Shown here: positions 19,037 to 27,367 of the stretch, piece after piece
How positions within the stretch are numbered: the first letter of the stretch is position 1
Layout of the letters: the number at the start of each line of letters is the position of its first letter
Origin: Leptospira sp. 96542
GTDB lineage: Bacteria > Spirochaetota > Leptospiria > Leptospirales > Leptospiraceae
NCBI GenBank assembly: GCA_029310945.1
Contig: JARJFC010000040.1
Location: 1 to 31,842, forward strand
Length of the DNA: 31,842 nt
Reading direction: 5' to 3'
Program-made: the position numbers and the translations under genes
The notes under the pieces: generated by a model
What the model was told of the DNA's origin: nothing
The model's database searches: none
Seen by the model: the letters and a program-made list of their open reading frames with translations, nothing else

Positions 19037-20341
19037 ATGATTGATCGATATAGCCACCCCGAGATCTCAAACATTTGGGAATTAGAGAACAAATTCAAAA
19101 TTTGGACAGACATTGAAATTTATGCCTGCGAAGCCCGTTCCAACCGCGGAGAAGTTCCAAAGGAAGATTTAGAAACCATCAAAAACAAAGCAAAGTTCAA
19201 TGTGGATGAAATTTTGGAGATTGAGTCCAAAGTCCACCATGATGTGATCGCCTACCTCACCAATCTCAATTCATACATTGGGCCTGCTGGCCGCCATGTC
19301 CACTTTGGTCTCACCTCAAGCGATGTGGGGGATACTGCACTCTGTGTTCAGATGGCACAAGCCATGGATCTACTCATCAAACGGACAGAAACCTTACTCG
19401 AAACCACGAAAGAAAAGGCAAAAGAATACAAAGACCTTCCATGCATTGGACGTTCCCATGGGATCCATGCTGAACCTATGACACTTGGGTTAAAGTTTGC
19501 ACTTTTCTTTGCGGAGATGACACGAAACTTAGAACGAATGAAAGAGGCGCGCAAACAAATTGCTGTTGGTAAACTTTCGGGTGCGGTCGGTACATACTCT
19601 AACATCGATTTGGAGATAGAAAAATATGTTTTAGACAAACTCGGCTTGGAAGTTGACCCAATCGCCACACAGGTTATTTCCCGTGACCGCCATGCTTTTT
19701 ATATGTCTGTACTCGGAGTTGTGGCAGCAAGCCTAGACCGAATGGCAACTGAAATTCGTCTCTTACAAAAAACAGAAGGTCGTGAAGTGGAAGAACCCTT
19801 TGCCAAAGGGCAAAAAGGATCTTCTGCAATGCCTCACAAACGAAACCCTGTTGTCTGCGAGCGTATTTCTGGAATTTCTCGTGTGATTCGTTCCAACGTG
19901 AATGTTGGGTTACAAAACGTACCACTTTGGCACGAAAGGGATATTTCCCATTCATCGGCAGAAAGGATTGTGATTCCAGATTCAACCATAGCTCTTGATT
20001 ATATTTTGGAAAAAATGAATTTTGTTCTAAAAGGTTTGCATGTTTATCCTGATGCCACCGAACGAACATTAAATGTCACTCGAGGACTTATTTTCTCTCA
20101 AAAAGTTCTACTTTGGCTCATCGAAAAAGGTGGAATCACAAGGGAGGATGCTTACCTCATTGTCCAAGAAAATGCGATGGCAGTATGGGGGGACCAATCC
20201 AAAAACCTTCGCGATTTATTAAAGAAAGACCCTAGGTGTTCAAATATTTTAAAAGACAGTGATTTGGATGAAATTTTTCAAATCGAACCTTATTTAGAAA
20301 GGATTCCTCAAATATTCAAACGATTGGGGATTATTGATTAA
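19037..20341 (+). CDS. purB: Adenylosuccinate lyase
   Basis: PurB performs two fumarate-releasing steps of purine synthesis: SAICAR to AICAR and adenylosuccinate to AMP. The 434 residues match the shorter bacterial form. Diagnostic stretches are HHDVIAYLTNLN (~69-80), HFGLTSSDVGDTA (~90-101), GRSHGIHAEPMTLGLKF (~138-154) and the fumarase-superfamily signature GSSAMPHKRNP (~261-271), followed by WHERDISHSSAER. All catalytic regions appear intact. No Shine-Dalgarno is evident. A perfect 11-bp inverted repeat lies 38 bp after the stop. Confidence 0.96.
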   Translation: MIDRYSHPEISNIWELENKFKIWTDIEIYACEARSNRGEVPKEDLETIKNKAKFNVDEILEIESKVHHDVIAYLTNLNSYIGPAGRHVHFGLTSSDVGDTALCVQMAQAMDLLIKRTETLLETTKEKAKEYKDLPCIGRSHGIHAEPMTLGLKFALFFAEMTRNLERMKEARKQIAVGKLSGAVGTYSNIDLEIEKYVLDKLGLEVDPIATQVISRDRHAFYMSVLGVVAASLDRMATEIRLLQKTEGREVEEPFAKGQKGSSAMPHKRNPVVCERISGISRVIRSNVNVGLQNVPLWHERDISHSSAERIVIPDSTIALDYILEKMNFVLKGLHVYPDATERTLNVTRGLIFSQKVLLWLIEKGGITREDAYLIVQENAMAVWGDQSKNLRDLLKKDPRCSNILKDSDLDEIFQIEPYLERIPQIFKRLGIID

Positions 20342-20648
20342 ATAGTAGTAAGAAAATTTAAAGTATCAAACTTAAATCAAGTTAGGTTGACCGAAAATGC
20401 AACCTAACTTTCGTACACCAAAATGTTAAAACCACCTATTCGAAGCATTTCGAAATCAGAGATTTCTATTCCATATTCAGAGAAACGATAGCCCTACCTT
20501 ACGTTGTAATTCCCAATCAATTCCTTCCAAGTGCAAAATAAATAATTGAACTATTTCTGACCCTGAAATTAAATATCTCTGTTTTTAATAAAACAAATTG
20601 AACATTTTGCAGCAAAACCTATCCAACCAAACAAAAAAAGGAAACAAT
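20342..20648. other. Intergenic region between purB and the VOC-family gene
   Basis: About 307 bp with no convincing gene. It contains the inverted repeat at 20379-20410. The rest is AT-rich, and a plus-strand frame from TTG 20598 runs into the VOC gene but has no protein-like composition before 20649. I see no tRNA or recognised riboswitch. Confidence 0.5.
20379..20410 (+). terminator. 11-bp perfect inverted repeat after purB
   Basis: AAGTTAGGTTG (20379-20389) is followed by a 10-nt loop and its exact complement CAACCTAACTT (20400-20410). It begins 38 bp after the purB stop. There is no T tract (TCGTACACC follows), so it may be a transcript-end stem rather than a classical intrinsic terminator. 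Confidence 0.5.
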
Positions 20649-21167
20649 ATGGCAGCACCAAAAAAGAAGAAACCTACTGGAACAAAGGCAAAATCTAGTT
20701 CTAAAAAATTGGATTATCGAGCCAATCCAACACATAGCATTACACCCTTCCTTATGTTCAATGCAAACATTGAAGAGGTGGCAAAGTTCTACGCATCGGT
20801 TTTTAAAAAATCCAAAATCATCACTGCCAACCCAATGCAAGGTGAGTTCATTTTAAACGGACAAAAGTTTACAGCTTACAATGGTGGGCCTGAGTTTAAA
20901 TTTACTTGGGGCGTTTCCTTTATGATCAGCGTAGAAACGCAAAAAGAAGTAGATTATTATTGGAACTCACTTTTAGCAGATGGTGGCAAAGAAAGTATGT
21001 GTGGTTGGCTTCAAGATAAATTTGGTATGTATTGGCAGGTCACACCCAAAATTCTTTTAGAGCTGATTTCGCATAAAGATCCGATCAAAGCGGAACGTGC
21101 GACACAAGCCATGTTAAAGATGAAAAAAATTGACATCGCAGCATTGAAAGAAGCCGTAAATCAATAA
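20649..21167 (+). CDS. VOC/PhnB-like (3-demethylubiquinone-9 3-methyltransferase-type) protein with basic N-terminal tail
   Basis: The ATG at 20649 is preceded by AAAGGAAAC, a good ribosome site, giving 172 residues. The first ~22 residues are Lys/Ala/Pro/Ser-rich (AAPKKKKPTGTKAKSSSKK). The remainder matches the PhnB/YdhR-like VOC group: SITPFLMFNANIEEVAKFYASVFKKSKI, GEFILNGQKFTAYNGGPEF, WGVSFMISVETQKEVDYYWN, and SMCGWLQDKFGMYWQVTP. VOC proteins of this group have unclear functions; many lack an obvious metal triad. The basic tail may mediate nucleic-acid or acidic-surface binding, which is inference. The gene stands alone between purB and the histidine kinase. Confidence 0.87.
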   Translation: MAAPKKKKPTGTKAKSSSKKLDYRANPTHSITPFLMFNANIEEVAKFYASVFKKSKIITANPMQGEFILNGQKFTAYNGGPEFKFTWGVSFMISVETQKEVDYYWNSLLADGGKESMCGWLQDKFGMYWQVTPKILLELISHKDPIKAERATQAMLKMKKIDIAALKEAVNQ

Positions 21168-21225
21168 ACGAAATACTCATACTGGTTGTCTTATAGCGCC
21201 CGTCTGCAAGTGTATTTTCTAATTG

Positions 21226-21243
21226 ACTCCTTCGAAAGGGAGT
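21226..21243 (+). terminator. Small hairpin between the VOC gene and the histidine kinase
   Basis: ACTCCTT (21226-21232) pairs with AGGGAGT (21237-21243) with one T-G wobble and a CGAA loop; TTTCA follows. It lies 58 bp after the VOC stop and could be a weak terminator. AAAGGGAG inside it resembles a ribosome site but is 18 nt from the next start, too far to serve it. Confidence 0.35.
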
Positions 21244-21260
21244 TTCATACCTAGCTTTGG

Positions 21261-23591
21261 TTGGAAACGAAAATTGGCTTCCTAAAATTTCTAATATATT
21301 TCAATATCCTTTTTTGTTTTCATTGTCACGAAAACAAGGCTGAGGATCCCATACCGAAAGCCAATAAAGGCTTTTTGGATCTGCGAAATTATTCGCTTAA
21401 CAATGATTCGATCATACCTCTTGCTGGTGAATGGAAATTCTATTGGAAAGAATTCATTCCACCAGAAGAAAATAACAATGAGAAAAATCAAAAATTTATA
21501 TTCAAACAAAGTCCTTCTGTCTGGAATGATACAAATTTTTATGGTGAGAAAATTGGCAGTTTTGGATACGCGAGTTACCAATTAAACATTCAACTTGCTC
21601 CTAATTCAGAATCACTCGCAATCTATGTTCCCGATTTGGGAACAGCATATAAATTATTTGTGAATGGTGAAGAAGTGAGTAAAGCTGGAATTATCAGTGT
21701 TACAAAAGAATTTTCCAAACCGCAATACCTCCCTCAAACCGTAATCCTACCTAAATCTGATCGCCTCAATATAGTTATCCACATTTCAAACTACCAAAAC
21801 CTTTGGGGTGGGTATTGGTATCCAATTGAATTGGGAAAGGCAGAAAACATCATTCGAAACAAACAATTTGAACTTTTGTTTAGTATTACAATTTCTGCTA
21901 CAGCTGGAGTCATGGCTTGTTACAATCTGCTTTTATACGCATTCCGTAGAAAAGAATTAAGCCCTCTTCTTTTTGCCATTCACTGTTTATGTATTTTACT
22001 CCGCACACTCACAACTGGAGAACGATTTGGACATATTTTTTTTCCAGATCTTTCTTGGGAATTTCTCAATCGATTAGAATATTTATCAATATTCATTTCG
22101 GTTCCGATTCTTTATGAATTTCTATACCATTTTTCTCCCAATCAATTTTGGAAACGATTTGGACATTATTTCAATTTTCCTATTTATTTAATGTGCCTTT
22201 TTATTATATTTACACCAAACTTTGTTTATGCGAAAATATTAAACCCAATATTGGTCTATTGTTTTCTGGTATTGATACCTTGTTGGATGTTTCTCCTTGT
22301 AATCGGAATTACCAAGAAGAAACAAGGAGCTTGGGTATTATTTTTAGGGTATTTTGGACTAATGGCTACAAATGTAAATGACATACTTCTTACATTTGGG
22401 CTCATTCAATCTGTTTATTTAATACCTTTTGGACAATTTTTTATCATCGTATCTCAATCTATTTTAGTTTCGAAACAGTTTTCAAATTCATTTACTAAAT
22501 CGGAAAATTTAACTTTGCAGCTAAAATCATTGGTAACATCCACACAAAGAATTTTATCCTCATCAAACATAACCAATGCAATTAGTGTTACGCTGGATAT
22601 ACTACGAAATTATAATTACCAAAATAAACTTACTAGTATTCTATTATATGATCAAGCCCAAGAACATTGGAATCTGTATTGTTTGCAAGAAAATGAACGA
22701 TTAAAAGTTACCCAAGTTGAATCTGTTTTCGAAATTCATTCCCAAATTGTCGATTTTACGGCAATGTCTGAAATTCAATTCATTGGCGAAAATTTATATA
22801 TACCTATTTATCAAAACGAAAAACCAAATTTAATTTTAGATGTGCCTTCTAAACCATTCAAACAAAAAGATACAGATGTAGATTGGATTAAAGGAATTGC
22901 TTATGCTTTGTCTCTTTCACTTTTAAATATCCAAAGGCAAAATCGCGAAAAACTTGCAATCATTGGCGAACTTTCTTCTGAAATTGCACACGATATTAGC
23001 CATCATATCATCATATTGCAAAATATTATAAAAAACTTCAATGATAAGGACGATCATGATTCACATACTAAAGCAGTTAAAGAAATTGAATCTTTAACAA
23101 ACCTAACATTAGATATACTAGAGTTTTCTAAAAATAAAATTATTTTAGACTTACAAGAACTAAATATGAATGATTATTTCCTTAATATCAAAGAGGATCT
23201 AAAATTATTTTTTGAAAATACGAATATAAAATTAGAATTTTCTATCCAAACAGATCTTACTATGAAATTTGATCCTCTTCGAATCCGAAGAGTTTTTCTA
23301 AATATAGCAAAAAACGCTCTGGAAGCTATGAATGGCAATGGATTATTTAAAATTTCCATTGAAGTAGAGTCCAACTCACTTTATATGATCTTTAGAGACG
23401 AAGGTCCTGGTTTTACGGAAGAAATAAAAAAATCATTTTATCATTCGGAAATAGTTTCAAATAAATCAATGGGAAATGGTTTTGGTTTATCAATTGTTAG
23501 AAAGATAATTCATGCACACAACGGACAAATATTTTTAGACTCGAATGAAAACCATGGTGCTAGAATTACGATCATCTTACCAATTGGGTAG
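21261..23591 (+). CDS. 7TMR-DISM sensor histidine kinase
   Basis: The 776-residue kinase starts at TTG 21261; a stop codon at 21252 excludes longer versions. An N-terminal hydrophobic signal precedes a periplasmic 7TMR-DISM extracellular beta domain (~38-195: FLDLRNYSLN...IPLAGEWKFYWKEF; PDLGTAYKLFVNGEEVSKAG). Seven transmembrane helices follow (~205-405). A GAF-like region (~420-550) links to HisKA with phosphoacceptor His577 in EIAHDISHH. The ATPase shows an N box NIAKNALEAM (~681-690), G1 DEGPGF and G2 GNGFGLSIVRKI. 7TMR-DISM receptors are thought to sense extracellular carbohydrates or other small ligands. All kinase motifs are present. It converges, 15 bp away, with a NarL-type regulator, its likely partner. 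Confidence 0.92.
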   Translation: METKIGFLKFLIYFNILFCFHCHENKAEDPIPKANKGFLDLRNYSLNNDSIIPLAGEWKFYWKEFIPPEENNNEKNQKFIFKQSPSVWNDTNFYGEKIGSFGYASYQLNIQLAPNSESLAIYVPDLGTAYKLFVNGEEVSKAGIISVTKEFSKPQYLPQTVILPKSDRLNIVIHISNYQNLWGGYWYPIELGKAENIIRNKQFELLFSITISATAGVMACYNLLLYAFRRKELSPLLFAIHCLCILLRTLTTGERFGHIFFPDLSWEFLNRLEYLSIFISVPILYEFLYHFSPNQFWKRFGHYFNFPIYLMCLFIIFTPNFVYAKILNPILVYCFLVLIPCWMFLLVIGITKKKQGAWVLFLGYFGLMATNVNDILLTFGLIQSVYLIPFGQFFIIVSQSILVSKQFSNSFTKSENLTLQLKSLVTSTQRILSSSNITNAISVTLDILRNYNYQNKLTSILLYDQAQEHWNLYCLQENERLKVTQVESVFEIHSQIVDFTAMSEIQFIGENLYIPIYQNEKPNLILDVPSKPFKQKDTDVDWIKGIAYALSLSLLNIQRQNREKLAIIGELSSEIAHDISHHIIILQNIIKNFNDKDDHDSHTKAVKEIESLTNLTLDILEFSKNKIILDLQELNMNDYFLNIKEDLKLFFENTNIKLEFSIQTDLTMKFDPLRIRRVFLNIAKNALEAMNGNGLFKISIEVESNSLYMIFRDEGPGFTEEIKKSFYHSEIVSNKSMGNGFGLSIVRKIIHAHNGQIFLDSNENHGARITIILPIG

Positions 23592-23606
23592 TAGTATGAT
23601 ACTCAA

Positions 23607-24260
23607 TTAAGTTTGTTCGTTGACTTTCATTTGGAATAAAATCTGGCCTAACTCTACAATGTTATCTACATTCAATTTGTTAAATATGGACGCCCTGTGC
23701 GATTCAATTGTGCGTACACTCAAATTCAATATTTCCGCAATTTCGCGGTTTAGTTTTCCTTCTGCCAAGTATTTTAGAATTTCCCTCTCACGTTTTGTCA
23801 ACTGCTCTAGGTTGTAATTTAAGTTCGGATTAAAAGTTTTTTCAGGCTTGAAATTTTTTATTTCATCAGGAAATATTTTATTTCCTTTAATTACTTCCTT
23901 AATTGCCAAAACAAGCTGAGGCATAGGTGTAGATTTTAGAATATATCCATCCGCACCCAAACTAAAAGCCTTCTCTAAATATGCCCAATCTCTATGCATT
24001 GTAAAAAAAATAATTCTTAAATGTGGAATTTGTTTTTTAATATTTGATAATTCTTGGATTCCATTTTCATCTTTCAAAGAAATGTCAGTGATGAGTATCT
24101 GCGACTGTGATAATTTTGGATCGTGTAAAGCACGTAAGATCGATTCGGAAGACCCTTTAAATTCTAGTTCAACATCCCCCTCTATCTCAGCTTGTAATCC
24201 AGTTCGGATCACAGGATGGTCATCCACGATGTAGATGGAATGCGATTTTTGTGAGTTCAG
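23607..24260 (-). CDS. NarL/FixJ-type response regulator (REC + LuxR HTH)
   Basis: The receiver has the acidic pair in IYIVDDHPVIRTGL, phosphoacceptor Asp in LITDISL (residue 59), FTMH and Lys109 in YILKS. A LuxR-type HTH follows (~143-205: LTKREREILKYLAEGKLNREIAEIL, VRTIESHRASIFNKL). The only canonical start is GTG 24227, but it falls inside the first beta strand (V of IYIVDD) and would delete it. The frame continues upstream to CTG 24260, with AAGG exactly 7 nt before it (ATT 24263 is the alternative), giving 217 residues and a complete receiver. I therefore use 24260. Convergent with the 7TMR-DISM kinase, its probable cognate partner. It is expected to regulate transcription after phosphorylation. 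Confidence 0.87.
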   Translation of the reverse strand: MNSQKSHSIYIVDDHPVIRTGLQAEIEGDVELEFKGSSESILRALHDPKLSQSQILITDISLKDENGIQELSNIKKQIPHLRIIFFTMHRDWAYLEKAFSLGADGYILKSTPMPQLVLAIKEVIKGNKIFPDEIKNFKPEKTFNPNLNYNLEQLTKREREILKYLAEGKLNREIAEILNLSVRTIESHRASIFNKLNVDNIVELGQILFQMKVNEQT

Positions 24261-24333
24261 AATCTTACCTTGCCATCAATTCTACAAAAAGATAAAAATT
24301 GTTTCAAACCTATTCTTTTTTAATTTATATGGT

Positions 24334-24543
24334 TTAGATTCTGTGAACATGACGGTTGGACATGTACATGAGGATAATCCAACCAACAACGGTCCAACCG
24401 AAGAACAAATTGAAGAGAAAAATTTTAAAATCAAATTTTTTATACACAACCAAGTACAGTGAAGGTAGAAAGTATAGACTAACAATCACTGTTATGAATG
24501 GGGATAACATTACAATTTCCCAAATTCCTAAATTGAAGAGCAT
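24334..24543 (-). CDS. Small superinfection-immunity-type membrane protein
   Basis: This 69-residue protein has two hydrophobic segments separated by a short basic stretch: EIVMLSPFITVIVSLYFLPSL, then KKFDFK, then IFLFNLFFGWTVVGWIILMY. LYFLPSL...FNLFFGWTVVGWI matches the pattern I know from the superinfection-immunity/Imm-type membrane family related to phage T4 Imm, which is widespread in bacterial chromosomes and usually of unknown function. AAGGA lies 8 nt before the ATG. There is no phage context here, so the name describes family resemblance only. It lies between the response regulator and the adenosine-deaminase-type gene on the same strand. Confidence 0.75.
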   Translation of the reverse strand: MLFNLGIWEIVMLSPFITVIVSLYFLPSLYLVVYKKFDFKIFLFNLFFGWTVVGWIILMYMSNRHVHRI

Positions 24544-24601
24544 ATAATTTTCCTTAATATTGAATTTACTTGGTTATTGAATTAATCAAGGATCACTGTT
24601 C

Positions 24602-25951
24602 TCAGACAGCTGACAGCAACTTCTGTGGCTGGAGATTGTATTTTAGTTTGATGATATCAATTTTTTCTTCCATTGCCGCCCAAAGTGTCTCTTTGTTCGG
24701 GTGGAAAGTACAGAATACACCTTGTCGAATTAAATCAACCAACTCATCCAATGAAAAATCTAAAAACCGATACAATTTAAAAAATTCGTAAGTTAGGTTT
24801 ACATTGAATATTTCCGGATCATCTGTATTGATACAAAGTGGTAAACCTTGGTCATAATAGTACCGCACAGGATGATTTTGTTCCTTACGTACATATTTAC
24901 CCGTGAACACGTTGGAAGTTACACAAATTTCAATTGGAATTTTATTCTCTTTCATGTAACGGATGAGTTCTGGATCTTGGATAGCCGATGTTCCATGGCC
25001 AATCCTTTCCGCCTTACACAAGCTAACTGCATCCCAAACAGCCCAAGGACCATCATCTTCACCTGAATGTGCAACTGTCCTCAGACCAGATTCTCGAGCG
25101 AGCTTAAAAACTTCAGCGTAATCTTTAGCAGGACCCATTAACTCTGCTCCACCAAGACCAATTCCGATAACTTCTTTATGTTTTACACCGAGCACTCTAC
25201 GTAAATTGTTCATTGCATTTTCAGGACCAAATGATCTTGATACATCAACTAACAATCGGATTGTGATACCATCCTTGGTTTCAATCTGGCGAATTCGGGT
25301 AACCATAACTTCCACCATTTCATCAAAATCCAATCCGTTTTGAATGAATTTTGAAGGCGCAAAGAATGCTTCGCAGTAAATGATATTATTGGAACGTAAA
25401 TACTCAGCCAAACTATCGATAAAATAACCTAAGTCAGACGCTTCTTTGACAGCACCTTGGACAAAAAAGAAAACTTGGATAAAACCATTTAGATCTTTAA
25501 AATTATATTTATCCTCAAATTCTTTGTCTGTTACTTCGACTCCATTTTTTTTGTATAAAAATTTTAAAGTTTCCTTATTTACACAAGCTTCTAAATGCAA
25601 ATGGATTTCAGTTTTGGGAATTTCTCTGATAAAATTGATTACATCTTGTTCATTCGGGTGCGAAACCGAAAGATCGCCAGCAAGTAGAGACTTTCTTTCT
25701 TTGAGAACTGATTTGTCTTGTTCTTCAACTCCATCTTTAGACAGCAACCAAAGCGGAGGATGGAGAATTGGGAGTTCCATCAGAGAAACTCGTTCGTTCA
25801 AAAGTGTATTGATTTGTTTGTCAAATGTAAGTTGGATGGAGGGAGAATACGGTCTGTCCGCAGGCAACCTTCCCTTTAACCGATTCAGTTCGGCTATGTC
25901 GCGGTCAATGACGGAGATACGTTCTAAGATTTCAGAGAAAGGAACTTCCAT
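24602..25951 (-). CDS. Adenosine-deaminase-family enzyme with N-terminal extension
   Basis: The metal-dependent deaminase fold is intact: IHLHLEA (His117, His119), HSGEDDG (His295, Glu298), ERIGHG (His319) and NTDDPE (Asp377, Asp378), covering zinc ligands and catalytic Glu/Asp. The likely reaction is adenosine (or a related 6-aminopurine) to inosine plus ammonia. About 110 residues precede the catalytic domain, much longer than in typical bacterial adenosine deaminases; they include an N-terminal coiled-coil-like stretch (FSEILERISVIDRDIAELNRL). I use the ATG at 25951 (449 residues); TTG 25990 adds 13 residues but has no ribosome site. It is likely purine salvage, though not linked to purB in an operon. 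Confidence 0.88.
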   Translation of the reverse strand: MEVPFSEILERISVIDRDIAELNRLKGRLPADRPYSPSIQLTFDKQINTLLNERVSLMELPILHPPLWLLSKDGVEEQDKSVLKERKSLLAGDLSVSHPNEQDVINFIREIPKTEIHLHLEACVNKETLKFLYKKNGVEVTDKEFEDKYNFKDLNGFIQVFFFVQGAVKEASDLGYFIDSLAEYLRSNNIIYCEAFFAPSKFIQNGLDFDEMVEVMVTRIRQIETKDGITIRLLVDVSRSFGPENAMNNLRRVLGVKHKEVIGIGLGGAELMGPAKDYAEVFKLARESGLRTVAHSGEDDGPWAVWDAVSLCKAERIGHGTSAIQDPELIRYMKENKIPIEICVTSNVFTGKYVRKEQNHPVRYYYDQGLPLCINTDDPEIFNVNLTYEFFKLYRFLDFSLDELVDLIRQGVFCTFHPNKETLWAAMEEKIDIIKLKYNLQPQKLLSAV

Positions 25952-26100
25952 GTTCCAGGAAAGGATCAGAGGATTCTTAGGTCTCTTCAAGAAGATTTTT
26001 ACAAGCCGAGTGAAAATCCCTATTTAGCTTCGAAAAAACCCACCGATAGTCTGTTTGGGAGCGGAAAAGAGTGGAATTTTTTCCGAATTATGTCGTATAA

Positions 26101-27300
26101 ATGAATATGCTCACTACACGCAAAACCTTCCTTCCGTTTGCTTTGCCCTCAATCTCAGAAGATGCAATTGAGGAAGTGGCGCAAGTATTACGGTCTGGCT
26201 GGGTCACATCTGGTCCAAAAGTAAAACAGTTCGAAATGGAATTTGGAGATTTTGTGGGTAGTAAAGAGACCATTGCTCTCAATTCTGCAACAGCCGGTCT
26301 ACACCTGGCATTGGAAGCCATTGGAATGACGGGTGCAGATGCTGCAATCACGAGTGCCATCACTTTCACCGCAACCACTGAGGTGATTTGTTATTTCGGA
26401 GCAGAACCCATCTTAACTGATGTAGACCCGAAGAACAACCTGCTAACGCCTGAAACACTCTTACAAACAATCACAAATAAATGCCATTGGAATGGAAAAA
26501 CTCTCACATCAAAAAAAACTGGAAAAACAATCAAGGCAGTTCTTCCAGTTCACCTAGCTGGTTATACATGTGATATGGAAGCCATCATCGATATCGCAAA
26601 AAAATACAATCTCTTTGTAATTGAAGATGCTGCACACGCATTTCCTGCAGTGCATAAAAATAAGATGATTGGTATATGGGGAGATTTTACTGTTTTTAGT
26701 TTTTATGCAACAAAGGGGATCACCACTGGCGAAGGTGGAATGATCACTACAAATCATAAAGAAGCTGCTGAAAGAATTCGTAAAATGCGACTCCATGGAA
26801 TCAATAGGGATGCTTTCAATCGTCCTGGCTGGTATTACGAAGTTGTGGATGCGGGTTTTAAGTATAATATGACTGATATTGCAGCCGCTCTGGGTGTTGT
26901 GCAATTAAAAGAATCACATGCTTTTTGGGATAGAAGGACATCTATCGCCAAACATTATAATGATGAATTCAAAACTCTAAAAGGAATCAAACTTCCAAAG
27001 TGTGATGAAAATGGAATTCATAGCTGGCACTTATACAGAATTGAAGTAGATCCTAAAATTGCAAAGATAGGCAGAGATAGTTTGGTCGAAGAATTAAAAG
27101 AAAGAAATATTGGTACAAGTTTGCATTTCATTCCAATCTTTGAACACCCTTACTACAAAAAAACTTTCAAATATGATCGCAAAGAATATCCGAATGCGTG
27201 CAAAATGTACGATCGCTCAGTTTCGCTTCCTCTCTTTGCTGGTATGACAGATTCCGATGTGAAAGATGTAGTCGACGCTGTAAAAATCTGTTTAGAATGA
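26101..27300 (+). CDS. DegT/DnrJ/EryC1/StrS-family PLP aminotransferase
   Basis: The 399-residue type I-fold aminotransferase shows RSGWVTSGPKVKQFE (~31-45), ALNSATAGLHLALEA (~59-73), AITFTATTEV (~86-95), VIEDAAHAFPA (~173-183) and PLP-binding Lys205 in FYATKGITTGEGGM. HGINRDAFNRPGWYYEV and FKYNMTDIAAALG are typical. The family makes amino sugars for LPS, S-layer or flagellin glycans, such as UDP-4-amino-4-deoxy-arabinose (ArnB) or PseC/WecE-type products. No other sugar-nucleotide gene is adjacent, so the substrate is unknown. There is no clear ribosome site; ATG 26101 and ATG 26107 (two codons later) are both possible. Confidence 0.92.
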   Translation: MNMLTTRKTFLPFALPSISEDAIEEVAQVLRSGWVTSGPKVKQFEMEFGDFVGSKETIALNSATAGLHLALEAIGMTGADAAITSAITFTATTEVICYFGAEPILTDVDPKNNLLTPETLLQTITNKCHWNGKTLTSKKTGKTIKAVLPVHLAGYTCDMEAIIDIAKKYNLFVIEDAAHAFPAVHKNKMIGIWGDFTVFSFYATKGITTGEGGMITTNHKEAAERIRKMRLHGINRDAFNRPGWYYEVVDAGFKYNMTDIAAALGVVQLKESHAFWDRRTSIAKHYNDEFKTLKGIKLPKCDENGIHSWHLYRIEVDPKIAKIGRDSLVEELKERNIGTSLHFIPIFEHPYYKKTFKYDRKEYPNACKMYDRSVSLPLFAGMTDSDVKDVVDAVKICLE

Positions 27301-27367
27301 CCAATCTATCTAGGTTTTGAATTTATCATGAAATTGAAGTGAATAGTTCACCGCAAAACTCAAGTTA

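Noticed and set aside
24235..24462. 75-residue plus-strand frame between the response regulator and the deaminase gene
   Set aside because: It is antisense to a better small membrane protein (24334-24543 minus) with a good ribosome site, and its own sequence has no recognisable features.
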